A stretch of DNA of 64,000 nucleotides from assembly GCA_037074765.1 (NCBI GenBank), contig JBAMDO010000057.1:482339-546338 (forward strand), written 5' to 3'. Below are positions 1-13,083 of the stretch, piece after piece. Both the position numbers and the translations under genes were made by a program. The notes below the pieces were generated by a model, which had not been told where the DNA came from, searched no databases, and worked only from the letters and a program-made list of their open reading frames with translations. Origin of the DNA: Mansonella perstans (taxonomy: Eukaryota > Nematoda > Chromadorea > Rhabditida > Onchocercidae). Within the stretch, counting starts at the first letter, position 1, and each line of letters opens with the position of its first letter.

Positions 1-3000
1 AGATTTTTCTTCCTTTTCAGTGAATCAATATTGTAGATTTTAACCAAGAATTTTTCATTCGTTTATGCGGAAGGTAATGGAGAGAGATAATTTTTTAGCA
101 GATTTTTAAATTCAGATATTGCTCTAACAAACATTGTACACTTCATTTGAAAAATTAGTCGAAAATGATAAATCATGTCACATTGCTTTTCAAGGACACA
201 AAGAACCAAAATCAAAAACTTACAACGCATTATTCAAACACCACTGACTACTCACTCAATTATCTTCAATTAATGTGAGCTGAAAATTAAATTGATAATT
301 ATCTTTCAAAATTAAATCCCGGATTTTTATAGTAAAATCGTTTAAACAATTTTTTCAATTCCAAGTTTCGCCTCATTTTCGAAAGAAAAGGGTTCTCTCA
401 ATTCGAACAATTTTCTCCACAAATAAAGCATTGTGTCATTATTACAAGTCACTTCACATTTTTGGACTTGAAATTAGGCAAAATCCATTCATTCGGTGCT
501 ATTTATAATTCATCATCACTTAAATGAACAAATAATAAAGTTCATGAAGCATATCATTGGAATTATTCTATTCCAATTTAAACTTTTACCACCGATTTCG
601 CCAATTTTGACGAAACCACAATTGTCTAATGAAAAATTCTGACAGCCAAGGAATAAATCAATGACAGTTTTCAGCGTTTTAAGCAAATAATTTTGTCATA
701 TTGGAAATCAACATTTCCCATCTATCTCATTGTCACACCTTGCATCTTGCGTTACCACCACTATGCTCAGCTCTTATTAACCTGTCTTCTAGAATGTCAA
801 TCATTTGAGTTGCACATGTGCAACCACGAAATAAAAATCTGCTCAATGAGTGCCTGTTTTATCAAATTCTTCCCAAATTCAATTTGTAATTGTTCCACGA
901 ACTTGCTCTTTGATAGTTGGAAATCGAAATGCAGGAAGTCTTCCAATAATGCCTTACTCAGACAAAAATCTAAATAATCGCTGCAAAACCATAAGCAAAT
1001 CCAATATCTGAATTCAAATCTATGTTCCGATTTCAAATCTCACCTTCTTTCTTTTCAAACCATTTATCCTATCATGAATTCTCAAACTTTGTATTAAATA
1101 TTGCATCCCATTCATAGCCTTTCAAAATCATAATGCAATCAAAGATACAAATTATTTATCTCTTACTCGAATTATTTGCCTACAAAACAATAAAATCTTT
1201 AAAACTTTCTGAAATGCATTGCTCCAAGCAAGCAATCCAACAATACATTTTATTTTCAATTTCCAACAATAATACAGTAACCAATGAAACAGTAATAAAA
1301 AAAATCGAAATACAAATTTTGCAAAGAAAAAGAAAGAAATGAAAGAAAATAAAAAAATAGAAACTGAAAACGGAAAATAAGGAATGGAAATATTGTAGCG
1401 AAAATTTAACACGAATCAAACTGAAAAAAAAAAAAAAAACTAACAAGGTAAGATAACGATAGTGTTCTTGGATTTCATTTCTTTTTTCAGGAAATGCACT
1501 GAATAAACATATCATTACAATAGAACCAACGCAAAAACAACGAAATTTACTAACTAGATACAACTATGCAAGTGTTTGCAACGCATACCTAGCGAATACT
1601 ATATAAAAAACTGGATAACTTTAATGAAGGAACATTTCAAAAAACAAAAAATGACAAAAAGAAACCTGAAATTAACGAAAATATGCAAAAATGGCTTTTG
1701 CTTCAAGGTTTCCAGTAGGGCAAGAAAGGTTTAAGAAAATCTTACAATAAACATATAATTTGAACCGTATGATGGCAGAATAGAATAGCCAGAGAGATCG
1801 TGTAGTTTATATGCTAATATTTAAATTCAAATTAAATCATAAAATGTCCGCGAAACAACAAATTTAAAGACTTGAAGTTGTGCGGAATTGAACTAGCGCT
1901 CTCGGCCATCTATATCACGCTTGTTTTCCGCAGGACCCAGAATCTTTCACTTTTCATTTTTTTTCTTGTTCCAAATTAAAAATGAAAACTATATACATGT
2001 GCTTCATGCAAAATATTATCGTTTAATTACCAGTTGCAGAAGAGTAATTAACCAGTGAAATGCGAACTTCTGTTTTACCCATCAAAAATACCATGACTGA
2101 TTCGAAACGCTCCTGAAAAAAGATTTTTAAGGTATGTTTAAACATTTACGTAACTTAAAACGTAAAAAAAGAAATCTCTTTCACCAATCCTGTACTCATT
2201 TCTAGACATACCACTTTTTTTTTGAACATATAAAAAACTTTTCTTCACTTCCCTGTATTAACGAAAAGAACGTCCACAAAAAACAAAATTGCGTCATCAG
2301 TGTCCCTTATCGGTTCAAACAAAGTTACATCATGATGAACTTCCTTCATCATCATTAATTTGGATTTATCAATGACCTTCACTTTTTGAACTTGCCCCAG
2401 GAAAACCTACATAGTGTTTCGCTTCTTTCTAATCATCCTAAATGGCTTAAGCTACAAAAGGAACTTAACTTTTGTTCTTCAATCATTCACTGCTATCACT
2501 TCGTGAGTTAAAAAAATTTTCACGAATATTTTGATATTTAAGCTACAGTCTGCAGACTATGACAAACTATTCACTCAATATTAAATGACCATCGGTCCCA
2601 AAAAAGAATGATCTCATTCATTAGGACTAGTAAATTTAGTATATTATGTACAAGCTAAAAAAAATTCACCTGATATTATTATTTAGAACTAACAACTTAT
2701 TTATTGATAGGAAAAATGAATTCAAAGGTTGGTAGTATGACATAAAATTAAACATTGATAAGATATGCGATATTACACAATTATAGCTGATCGAGTAGGA
2801 AAAATGAATTCAAAGATTGGTAGTACGACATAAAATTAAACATTGATAAGATATGCGATATTGCACAATTATAGCTGATCGAGAACTTTTTGGTAATATG
2901 TAAGATATTGGAGGAAATCTCATTTTTTTCTCTTTTATTAAGATCCAATCCACTATTTACTGAATTAAGATGAACAATAAGAGTGAAATTATGAAGCAGC

Positions 3001-6000
3001 ACACTATATTTAACCTATTGTTCTTAATTTTATACTTAGTATAATATTTTCGACTGTTGGAAATGTGGAAATTTGCAAAAGAAATAAGCAGATCTATGCA
3101 GAGCAAAACTATTCGCTTACACATGCATTCTAATCGTATCTATGCTAAACATTCCAAGAATCTCTTCAAGGTTCACTTCCGACAATTTCACAGTATTTTA
3201 TAGCACTGCAACACAATCACCTGAAAAAGCTTCAGAGCTTATTCCGCAACACTTACTATTATGTGACAGATAGTTTACCGACAAAACAGTTGATCGAAGC
3301 ATAGTCGGCAAATCGCTTTCATCCGCTCTACTGTCAATATCTTAAAAATCCGACAAAAGTAATCAGACAGCTTTGAAGTTGCCCAACAAAGCAATCAAAC
3401 AAAAGTTAGCATCTCCAGCAACAAGCTGTCAGCAATATCGATAGACCAACAGTTACCACAAGTAGAATAAATTATTCATTCAACTACCAAATTATCAATT
3501 TCACAACTAAATCATTAATAACAGCGTATTTAATTTATCAATTAAAAATACATTAGATACGTCCATAAAGCTGGAAAAGAAAAACAGAGAGAGTATGCGA
3601 TCTTAACTTTCATTATCACTATATTCCTCTTTATTTTTTTTCTGACATTTAAATTCCATGAAACAACTCCGAATTTTGAATTTCAAATTAAAGTAACATT
3701 TAAATCTACGGCTGGAATCTTTTGTTTTGATACAAATAGAAATGCGATAAGAAATCAACAGCTTTTTCTTGCTGTTTTTAATAGCTAACTAATAATTTAC
3801 CAAATTCAAACAGGATCTGTTCCAAAAAAAAAATTTTTTTTAAAGATGCAATAGTCAGTAGTTCAAAAATACAAATGCATACAGCAAATATTTGATAGAT
3901 TAAGCATACCGCTTCCTTCTAATTTGTCATTTACAATGCTTTGTGAAATGCTTCTTCAGGAAAAAAACTTTAGTTAGTTTCTCCGGTCATTCTGGAGAAC
4001 AGATATGTGTTAATTTATGGTACTTATATAAAATTCAAATTTTGAGAATATAATTGTATGGTTTGGATAGTCACACCATGACACCAAAAATCTCCTCCCC
4101 TCTCCATCTCATTTCTTTACCAATCATATAATAAATCATTGTAAAAAAAATTTTTTTCTCCATAATTCATGAAAAATCATTTTGCGATAAATTACAGTGA
4201 TTACACAGTATGAAAACTGTCATCATTTGATCAGTATTTTATAAGTGAAACTTAACCACTATTATAAATGCTAAATAATAGTGACACACGGATAGCCATA
4301 GCTATTAATTAGCACCAACGATTGATATTGCTGCCTCCTCCATATCTTCAATACTGATTCGCTTCTTTGTCATTGCATTCATTATTGATCATTAACATTA
4401 ATCATTAATACAAATTCAAGCTTTTGAATGTACTAAATAAATTACTTTAGGAAATAATTAATGACAAATTGCCGTACTAATTTTCAACTGTTCCTTTTTA
4501 ATAGTCCAATGAAATTACAAAGTCAATCTTTATAAAAAACCTATTTTCACTGCTCCCTATCCCAAGTTTTTTAAACCAATAGATTCGAAAATAAGTCAAT
4601 GCGTTTTTTTGAAATCAATTCTTTTCAAATAATAAATCAAATAAATGAGCAGAAAATGTGATGTGCAACTATTATACATCTATTTTATACCATGCATCTG
4701 ATATGCATCCATTTCATACCGAATTGTTTTGTTAACGGATCCTGCCGTTGGTTCATTGGTCATTCGCAAAGAAATTACTTCTAAATGTTGCATTTCCGAT
4801 ACAAGAGGGACAACAGCAGCACTATTAGTAACATAGATAATAGTAGCAACCCATTATAGCTACGTCACCATCTGTCGTACTACATTGATGACAAACACTG
4901 TTTCGTGATATTAAGGTGACAACATCAGAATACCATTATGCTCAGGATTTATAGATTTACGAAACTACTCTCCATCTTTTTTTCTACCTGCACGAAACTC
5001 ATACTTTTCTAAATGAATGTGCACTTAATGGCAACAAATTTAAATAAAAATCCAGAAAATTATGTAACCTAATAAGGGGTACTCGATTTCAAGCTAATTA
5101 TCAAATTCTAATTAACACCACTAATTTCATAGTTTTCACTTGAAGAAAGCATGCAGTCAACTTGAAACAAAACAGATTTAAGAAATGGTTATTTCTACTA
5201 ACCAATAAAAGAAGGAAAAACGATGGAAGTAACCAAAAAAATTACAGAGCAGGATCAATATTAATAAATAAATCTTAGGACTATTATAAAACTAAAAAAT
5301 CATCCTACTTACCTCAGTCATAAAAGAACAATATCTAAGGCTCTTCTTGACTTCAAAACGTGATAAGGATCACAAATAATAAAAGAATTTAGCTCGATAA
5401 AATTCAATGCTACAATAAATTATGAAGCGAACTCTTCAAACAAACAAATATACTGATCTGATTTTACCTTTGATGTTTATTTTGACGCACCTTCCTTGCA
5501 CCTTATTTTAATTATATTATTTCTGTATCCTATAAAAATAGTATCTGATAAAAACCTATAAGAAAACCGGAACTATAAAATCCTATAAAAATTATAAAAA
5601 TAAAAACAATATAACACAATAAAAATCAAAACGCAAAATTATCAAAATAATGAATGCGTGAAAAACAGTTCATACTTTCTTTGAACTATCAAGATCAGAT
5701 GCAGAAAAATGAAACGACTCTATTTCCAAAATCCATCTTCCATAACGTTAATTTCAATATAGAGTTAAAAGAATGAATAAAGTTCCTTCATAATTAGCAG
5801 GAAGAAAAAAATATAATGAATTTTTTTCAAAAGAGAATCAAAGCAAATCGGCTCTTCAAAAAAAGAATCGTCATGAAAGTAAATGTTTCTCATACTCAAT
5901 TTGTTTCAAGTGCATTTTTCAACCATATACTCTTTGCATCACAATATTATAATGTTCCTTGCCAAATAGCAGAAATATATGCTTGTCCTATCAAATTATT

Positions 6001-6491
6001 TAAACAAACTAAAAGTTTGGTTTGCTCTCAACAAAATATGAAAAAGACATAACACAGAATAAACTGTGCTTTTAAAATACGTTAATAAAGTGCAAAAGCG
6101 AAGAAATTTCTTGAAAAGCTTACATTAAAATGCAGAACGTAGGCTTCTCGAGCTTGAATCGTCAAATCTTCGACTCTGCCAACGAGTTTTAACGCCTAAA
6201 ACAGTGAAGAAAAAACCATTCTAAGATCAAAGTGATCATTTTTAACTACCAGAAATAAATGCTTCATAGAAGATTTTAGCAGAAAATGCTAGGTGTCCGT
6301 GATTTTTCTTTTTTCTTTCTGAAGAAAGGGAAAGCATGTATGAATAAATGAAAATGTCTCTTTCGGAAAGAAACTTTATAACGCAATTTAAATATAAACA
6401 GAAAGAACTTTTAGGGTTACAGATTGATTGTACAGTAACAACATGCAGTCATCTTTGCAACAAGAATTTGAACCAGCAAAGAATCATTTCT
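1..6491. other. Gene-poor AT-rich stretch, no supported gene
   Basis: No reading frame here joins into a multi-exon protein or resembles a family I know. The open frames are short, low in complexity and rich in Phe, Leu, Lys and Ile, as expected by chance in such AT-rich DNA. The only structured feature seen is the 88-bp tandem duplication near 2.7 kb. The right end is the region 3' of the CDK inhibitor gene that ends at 6509. Confidence 0.6.
2709..2884. repeat. Tandem duplication, 2 x 88 bp
   Basis: Two adjacent copies begin AGGAAAAATGAATTCAAAG at 2709 and 2797 and end with GCTGATCGAG. They differ at only a few positions, so the duplication is recent. No coding function is seen. Confidence 0.9.
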
Positions 6492-6497
6492 GTTTAT
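6492..6497 (-). terminator. Candidate polyadenylation signal of the first CKI gene
   Basis: AATAAA on the minus strand lies about 12 nt after the TAA stop at 6509-6511. It fits a very short 3' UTR. It is a sequence motif only, and such hexamers are common in AT-rich DNA. Confidence 0.4.
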
Positions 6498-6508
6498 TAA
6501 TTTCTTGA

Positions 6509-9135
6509 TTAATTTTTGCTCTTTTTTTTACTTTTAAATACAAAAAAAAGGGGAGTACCGGAACTAGTGGAGTTCAAGGCTTTGGTTCCCAAACAATTCA
6601 TTTCTATACGGACATCGTCTGCCAGCTTTGATGACTCACTGCATTCCGACCGTGTAATTGAACGCCGTTTCCTCACAACCGGTAAGTAATCTGAAAATTT
6701 TTGGAAATTCACTAATATTTAATAAATATCTGTTAAAAATTATAGTACTTAACGAATATATTTTGGCACACATTAAATATCCAAAAGTGGATAAATTTCA
6801 TCAAATTTAAAAATTGAAGAAAAAAAGAGAAAACCGACATAAAAAAAGCAGTTTATATCATGAGATGAAATTCTATATCAATTATATCATGAAATGGAAG
6901 TGGCCTTACCATTCCTTCATTGTCCACAATCCTCTCCATCCCAACAGATCCTCATCTAAGTCAATTTTATTTCAAATATAACATGACCTCACATACTAAT
7001 GAAAAAGATAGAAAAGTAGAACAACTGAAGGAAGAAAAGACGCCAGCAGTTAATAACAGAGTAATCTTTTATATAAATTTCCACAATAATCATACTACAA
7101 TTTTCTGTTTCATAATTTACTTCTTTTAAAGCCATTCAAGACTACTAACCATTTACTATGAACAACAGTAATGCTTCATATGAACAGAAAAAAGCACTTG
7201 TTCAAAAGTTTCAACATTCCTCCAAATTTCAAAATTCCTTTCAAAGTTTTTTTCGAATTGTACTCGCAGTAAATTTCAACAAAGATAAGGATGGTAGAAA
7301 AGAATAAGATAAAATCAAATTTAAAAATAGATTGTAATGTATTTCTTACCCTATTTTATACAGTTTTTCAAGCACAAAGCAAGAAAGTTATGCACAGTAA
7401 TGTTTGTTATGTTAGAAATTATGTTAATGGAATTAGAGAGATGAATAAACAACACAACAAGAAACAATATATACTCTTTGACTCGCACTAGCAACCACTT
7501 TCACAATACTTGACAATGATTTCGGAAAGAATAAAGCAGATCATTATCATTTAAATAAAATTTAAAATGCAATGTTCAAGATGACTTAGAAATAACAAAC
7601 GGGAAACTAGCTCAAATTATTAGCGAACTTCGGAATGAAGTTCGGGAAAACCTGGAAAGTTTCATATTTAATAACCTTAATATTTAGTTTAAGCTTAAGT
7701 TCAATATTTAGCAACTACACTTTTGAAAAAGAATCAGCAGCAGTTCCACTCGGAAAACAACTTGCTTCACTTATTCCCCTGTCAATGATCCTCAGATTTT
7801 TTATTCGGATTATCCATCTATATTTATGCATCTAATCCGTTTTTCTATTTCAGTATCGTTCGTACGACCTGAATTCAGAAAATGTATACAGCACCCCTAA
7901 ATCATACGTCAAATGTGCATAGGTAGTCACTATCAATATTCGTCATATAGAACAGTTTGTTGCAGCAGGATGTGGTTGCACAATCTATTTAAGCGGTATC
8001 ATTATTAAAACAGAAAAAAAAGAGAGATAGCAAAAGACGAATGCAGTCATATATCAAAATGTTACACCTTACTTTAGTTTCTTTTTTGCTAATATCAGCA
8101 AGCAAAAAACCATTCCATAAACGAAAACAGATGCTAGCACCTGCTTACATTTGTCTCTCCTATGAAAAAAGTTTACCCAGCAAATTTTGGCGTCTAGAAA
8201 GGCTTTTAATCGTTAAGAGAGAATACCTCAGAAAAATTTGGCTTGAAAAAACTCGATTTTATTCAAAGTTAAGAAGAATGAAGCTAATCTCATGTAATAA
8301 CATGAAATTAAGAATTTGTAGATATAAACGAGAAAGTTGATGGATAAAGGCTTACTGGTCAACAGAGACTGCTTCATCGATTTTCTCCGCATAGCAGATT
8401 TTCGCGAAATCTTGCGCACAGCACCTGTTTTCAGTATTGATGATCGCTTGTTTTTACTACTACCTCGACATTCTGATGCAACTTTGATACGACTTCTTGA
8501 AACCTTCGGAACAGTTAAGTTCTAAAAAAAACTATTTTGTTTAAATGATCGAATTAGGAACAAAAAAAGATTCCTGACTTTGCTCCATCTTAATTTGTTC
8601 TGTTTATATTATAATGAATGTATTTAATACCAATTTTGCAGCAACTGTATCACGACTTCGCGTATTATAAGCGACCACATCGCTATTTCCCTCAAGCTGC
8701 TGCTCGGCGTAATCAACAGAAAATGTTAACTTATTACGCTCCTTCGATGGATAATAAGTTGTTCGGTAGAAAAATGGTACCTACAATCAAGTTAGGAGTA
8801 GTTGAACAGAATAAAGTTTTATCGACTTTAAATCGCTTTGAACTTTTTTAATGGCATTTATGGAAAACTGATTAACCTCATTTTCGGGAATCGCTTCGAC
8901 GATATATGCAGTGCTTGGAATGGGATGATCGTTTTTAAAATCGAAGCCGTACCCTTTTTCCTGTAATAGAATGTTAAAAAGATTTTTCTTTATTAAGTGA
9001 GATATAGAAAATTTAAAAGCATCGTACCCTTTCTATTTGAATAGCTTCAAGTTCTTTTGTTAGCCATTTTTCCAGCTCTTCGTGATCTGGTTTGCCAAAT
9101 AAGCACCGCGATACACGTCTACTTCGAGTATGCAT
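6509..9135 (-). CDS. CDK inhibitor of the p21/p27 (CKI) family, paralogue A
   Basis: Predicted cyclin/CDK inhibitor, 229 aa, five exons: 9135-9028, 8960-8877, 8780-8631, 8521-8356, 6690-6509. The phases agree at every junction, and the ATG at 9135 has an in-frame stop two codons upstream. Residues 10-14 (RCLFG) match the cyclin-binding RxLFG motif. Residues 40-44 (YGFDF) match the CDK-binding WxFDF strand of p27, with Tyr in place of Trp. Residues 65-70 (VPFFYR) match the end of the CDI domain. The C-terminal half is basic. Exons 4 and 5 together make QSLLTNYL (165-172) followed by RKRR, which has the layout of a PIP box plus nuclear localisation signal. The protein should act in the nucleus to block CDK/cyclin and perhaps bind PCNA. 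The last intron is long (1665 bp). A second CKI gene lies 9.5 kb upstream on the same strand. C. elegans also has two neighbouring genes (cki-1, cki-2); one-to-one orthology is not settled here. Confidence 0.85.
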
Positions 9136-9705
9136 CTTCTATTCTATTCTTGCCGCAAATAAATTGCATTTAACAAAACAATGATATCTTAAAAGCAAAA
9201 TCAACGAATTCAAAAGTTCCCTTATAGTGAAACGACAAATTATAACTTGAAATAACGCAATAGTGAACACTCATTTAATAGCTTATTCGGCTATTAAGTC
9301 ATATCGAATAACAACTTGCTAACATTTTAACAACATCTCACAACAATTTACTTTCAATTTTAAAACTTTAAGTGTGTTTTAATGAAAAAACAACTTCAAA
9401 ATAGTGTTTTCATTGAACATAAATGAAAATCATATATTTTAGAAATCTGAAATTCGCTTGAATTATATTATAAACGTGCAACAAAGATCGTTCGTCATCA
9501 GTGTGAACGTAAACGTGTCAAAGACACTGAATTTCTATGGCAAAAAATCCATCAAATGTTTGTTTAAACAATATTTACAAAAGCAAAGCATATAGCTCAT
9601 TTGCATATTTTAATGAAATACTTAGCATTCGGTTCTAAAATTATGGAATTTTTATCTTTTTAAATTGTAATAACAAATTAAACGAAATTAAACAAATTAA
9701 ACGAA

Positions 9706-9917
9706 ACTATTTTAAATTTTCCACGTAATACACACAAATGAACTGAACGAAATGATAATACTATTTTAAACTTCCCACGTAACACGTACAAATGAATTGA
9801 ACGAAATGATAATACTATTTTAAACTTCTCACGTAATACTTACAAATGAACTGAACGAAATGATAATACTATTTTAAACTTCTCACGTAACACGTACAAA
9901 TGAATTGAATGAAATTT
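9706..9917. repeat. Minisatellite, about 4 x 54 bp
   Basis: The phrase ACTATTTTAAA recurs at 9706, 9760, 9814 and 9868, an exact 54-bp period. It is followed in each unit by a CACGTAA-type core and AATGAA(C/T)TGAACGAAATG. Copies diverge at a few positions. The array lies 0.6 kb upstream of the CKI start at 9135. Confidence 0.9.
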
Positions 9918-10360
9918 TAAATGTTTTGATACAGTCCCTACTATGATTTTGCCCCTCCGTCAAACACTTTGTTCAACACTAGCAGCGAACGCTCGGCGCA
10001 AATAGCCTCAAACTGTAAATATTTCGAAAATGCAAACCAAACACTAACCTCTGTCGAGCATTCTGCTCACTCTTCCAAAAGCTTTCTCTCTCTCATAACC
10101 ACCAATCTTCTCTCATCCACATATTCTCTATATCTACTATGATATTCTACCATTTGTACACAACTCTACTGTCTCTTTTCTCAATATCATCTTTCACTAA
10201 TAGCTACTACACACTATAGCTTATATCCTTAAGCTCTAACAAACCTGTCTCGCATTATCAATTCATCCATTCCTACCCTCTCAATCTCTACCTTATGCAT
10301 ACTCCTACATTTTATCAATCTCTGCTTCTCTTCATATCCATTCTATATTTATATCCTGGA

Positions 10361-10371
10361 AGAGAAGGAGA

Positions 10372-10409
<38 letters not shown>
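10361..10409. repeat. (GA)n microsatellite
   Basis: A purine run made largely of GA dinucleotides, preceded by about 250 bp of pyrimidine-rich sequence (10080-10340) on the same strand. Confidence 0.9.
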
Positions 10410-10495
10410 CAAACTAACAAAAACTAAACGAACAGCCAAAGAAGATGAAAAAAAAGACAAGTGGCTCAAAGTTGAAATGGTGCCAAATTGATTTA

Positions 10496-10552
10496 GGGCG
10501 GGAAACTTACCGTAATTTCATATTCAAATTATATTTTCCATTCAGCGCCAAA
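10496..10552. promoter_or_regulatory. Pair of E2F-like motifs upstream of CKI paralogue A
   Basis: GGGCGGGAAA at 10496-10505 is the complement of the consensus TTTCCCGCC. GCGCCAAA at 10545-10552 is the complement of TTTGGCGC. Both lie about 1.4 kb upstream of the CKI start at 9135, in otherwise AT-rich DNA where such GC-rich octamers are rare. E2F control of cell-cycle genes is well established; binding here is inferred from motif match alone. Confidence 0.35.
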
Positions 10553-10619
10553 TATAATTGCTAAGATAGTTGTTGTTAGGAAGGGATGGTTAATTCATAC
10601 AACTAACTTATTGATTTTT

Positions 10620-11310
10620 TCACTTGTTAAATTGCTAATTAGCTTTGATCAATTTCGATCAATAATTCCTATTAGCCATCTAAAACTCATCGTTCATTAG
10701 CTTCGATCAATAATTCCTATTAGCCATCTGGAATCATCCTTCATTTCGATCAATAATTCCTATTAGCCACCTGGAATCATCCTTCATTAGCTTTGATCAA
10801 TTTCGATCAATAATTCCTATTAGCCATCTAAAACTCATTCTTCATTAGCTTTGATCAATTTCGATCAATAATTCCTATTAGCCATCTAAAACTCATCGTT
10901 CATTAGCTTCGATCAATAATTCCTATTAGCCATCTGGAATCATTCTTCATTAGCTTCGATCAATAATTCCTATTAGCCACCTGGAATCATCCTTCATTTC
11001 GATCAATAATTCCTATTAGCCACCTGGAATCATCCTTCATTAGCTTTGATCAATTTCGATCAATAATTCCTATTAGCCATCTAAAACTCATTCTTCATTA
11101 GCTTTGATCAATTTCGATCAATAATTCCTATTAGCCACCTGGAATCATCCTTCATTTCGATCAATAATTCCTATTAGCCACCTGGAATCATCCTTCATTA
11201 GCTTTGATCAATTTCGATCAATAATTCCTATTAGCCATCTAAAACTCATTCTTCATTAGCTTTGATCAATTTCGATCAATAATTCCTATTAGCCATCTAA
11301 AATTCTTCCT
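10620..11310. repeat. Complex minisatellite with mixed 41-, 46- and 59-bp units
   Basis: The core CAATAATTCCTATTAGCCA occurs 13 times. Units come in three lengths depending on whether they keep TTAGC and TTTGATCAATTTCGATC at the left end. They also carry one of two right-end types, CTAAAACTCAT or CTGGAATCATC. Long blocks of several units recur in the same order, so the array has higher-order structure. It lies between the two CKI genes. Confidence 0.92.
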
Positions 11311-11505
11311 TCATATTGCTATCATTCTGTAGTAAAGCAATCAATCGTTATCATTTCTTACTATTGGCTTTTTCGTTCTTCTTAATTAATATTCGCATGA
11401 TCAATACTGATTGCTATGCTAATATCTGTAAATAGACGGAATGGTAAGCATAGAGAGATTTACTATCATTTTAACAGTTCACTTCAAAAATATAAGGTCA
11501 AGTGA

Positions 11506-11586
11506 AGATTCAATGAGGTCACGTATGATTGTTTGTTCATTTGTTAGATTCAATGAGGTCACGTATGATTGTTTGTTTATTTGTTA
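11506..11586. repeat. Tandem duplication, 2 x 40 bp
   Basis: AGATTCAATGAGGTCACGTA starts at 11506 and again at 11546. The two copies differ at about one base (GTTCAT versus GTTTAT). Confidence 0.9.
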
Positions 11587-12902
11587 GCTGCCATTCATAT
11601 AATATCGTGATGCTCGTCAGATAAGTAATTTTTTGTGCAGAAAACTGTCGAGCATTCATAACAAATATTTAGCACTAATTTAAAAAGGCTTTTACTCAAT
11701 GAATATCTAAAATTCATAATTATTGCTATTAATTCATATTAGGCTGCTTTAAAAATTTTAGAAAAAAATTCAAAAAATTCATATTTACTGCTTGCGTTAT
11801 ACTTCTCAGATGTTAAATCTGTTGTAAGTTTTCATCGTATAATCTATAGTTTCAACTTTTGTTTTGATTATAGTATCAGTAAATTTAATTTTAAATTCGT
11901 TGATTAAATTACAACGATTTCCCTTTTAATGAAATTGAAATTATTTGAAAGAATGTATAATTCATTATTTCATAAATATTTTTTAAATGATTCTTTCATC
12001 GCAAAGATAAGCGACATGGCTCAATCATTACATTGTTTATGAGTAATTATCGAATCCATTTGTTTGGATTAATCCATTACCGAAAGAAAACTTCGTCCCA
12101 GTAGTATCACCCAATTACGTGGTGACCTTAGCTACCCCTAAATGGTCATATTTGGTCAAATCTTACTAAGCACCTGTTTCGTTTTCTCTTTAATCTGATT
12201 CCTTATAAACAAACTTTACGATGGGGATAAATGTGATAATTTGCGTGTCGGCAAAATTGCTTATGAAAATGATACTTTGCCCATTGGTTATCTAAAGCGA
12301 AAAAAATATCTCTGGACATATACATTTTCAAAAGATTTCCGCCAACCTTTTGGGAATTTTTTTGGAAAATGGTGGTTTTTTTCCAACTATTTAATCGTAT
12401 ACTTTAAAACGTTTTATATGCAGCTAATTTTTTTAATTTGATTAAAAAGTTATGAGACTAATTTTTTTGTGACTTGAATTTTGTTATAAAATGTTTTTTT
12501 CTCTTTTTTTTTTCTGAAGATTTTAAAAATTGAATTAAAAAATTTCTTGCTCCATAGATTCCAATTAAAAGTGTTGGCGTAATTTGATAAATAGTGACTC
12601 CAATCTATGCTCCTTTTGTTGATCACAATGGGAACAAATTATTTGAGAAGCCCGGCTGGATGGGAAACAGAGCGATGGACATTGTCCAAAAGTGACCATT
12701 GGCCTACAATTCATGCATCATTGATCGGCCCATACCACTGCGGGATGTCTTAATTATCAGAAAAATTCAATTTTTATGGGAAAATGGAAGTAAAAAGATT
12801 TAGTGTGTCCATCAAATCCTTGCATGCAAATCATAGTAAGTAGACTGCGATACGATAAATCGAAATGTTACAATAACAAGAATATTGTTTACTGCAGTAA
12901 AA

Positions 12903-13083
12903 AAGAGGAAACTTTACAACTATTTTAAATACTAATTTATGGTATAAAGAGGAAAGTTTACAACTGTCTTGAATACTAATTTACGGTATAAAGAGGAAAC
13001 TTTACAACTGTTTTGAATACTAATTTATGGTATAAAGAGGAAAGTTTACTATTGTTTTGTAGTAAACTAATTTATGGTATAAG
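12903..13083. repeat. Minisatellite, about 4 x 44 bp
   Basis: AAGAGGAAA(C/G)TTTAC recurs at 12903, 12947, 12991 and 13035, an exact 44-bp period, each followed by ACTAATTTA(T/C)GGTATA. The last copy is altered. Confidence 0.9.

Noticed and set aside
1870..1930. tRNA-like A-box and B-box strings on the minus strand
   Set aside because: The two boxes are only about 10 bp apart with no room for an anticodon arm, and no acceptor stem pairs.
7635..7835. 66-codon plus-strand frame with a signal-peptide-like start
   Set aside because: It lies in the long last intron of CKI paralogue A on the opposite strand, ends in low-complexity hydrophobic residues and has no partner exon.
8041..8340. 99-codon plus-strand frame, hydrophobic then very basic
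   Set aside because: It lies antisense within the same CKI intron, has no family resemblance and a composition expected by chance.
8457..8468. let-7-like string (GAGGTAGTAGT) on the minus strand
   Set aside because: It lies inside exon 4 of a CKI gene, matches only the seed and a few bases beyond, and has no matching arm for a hairpin.
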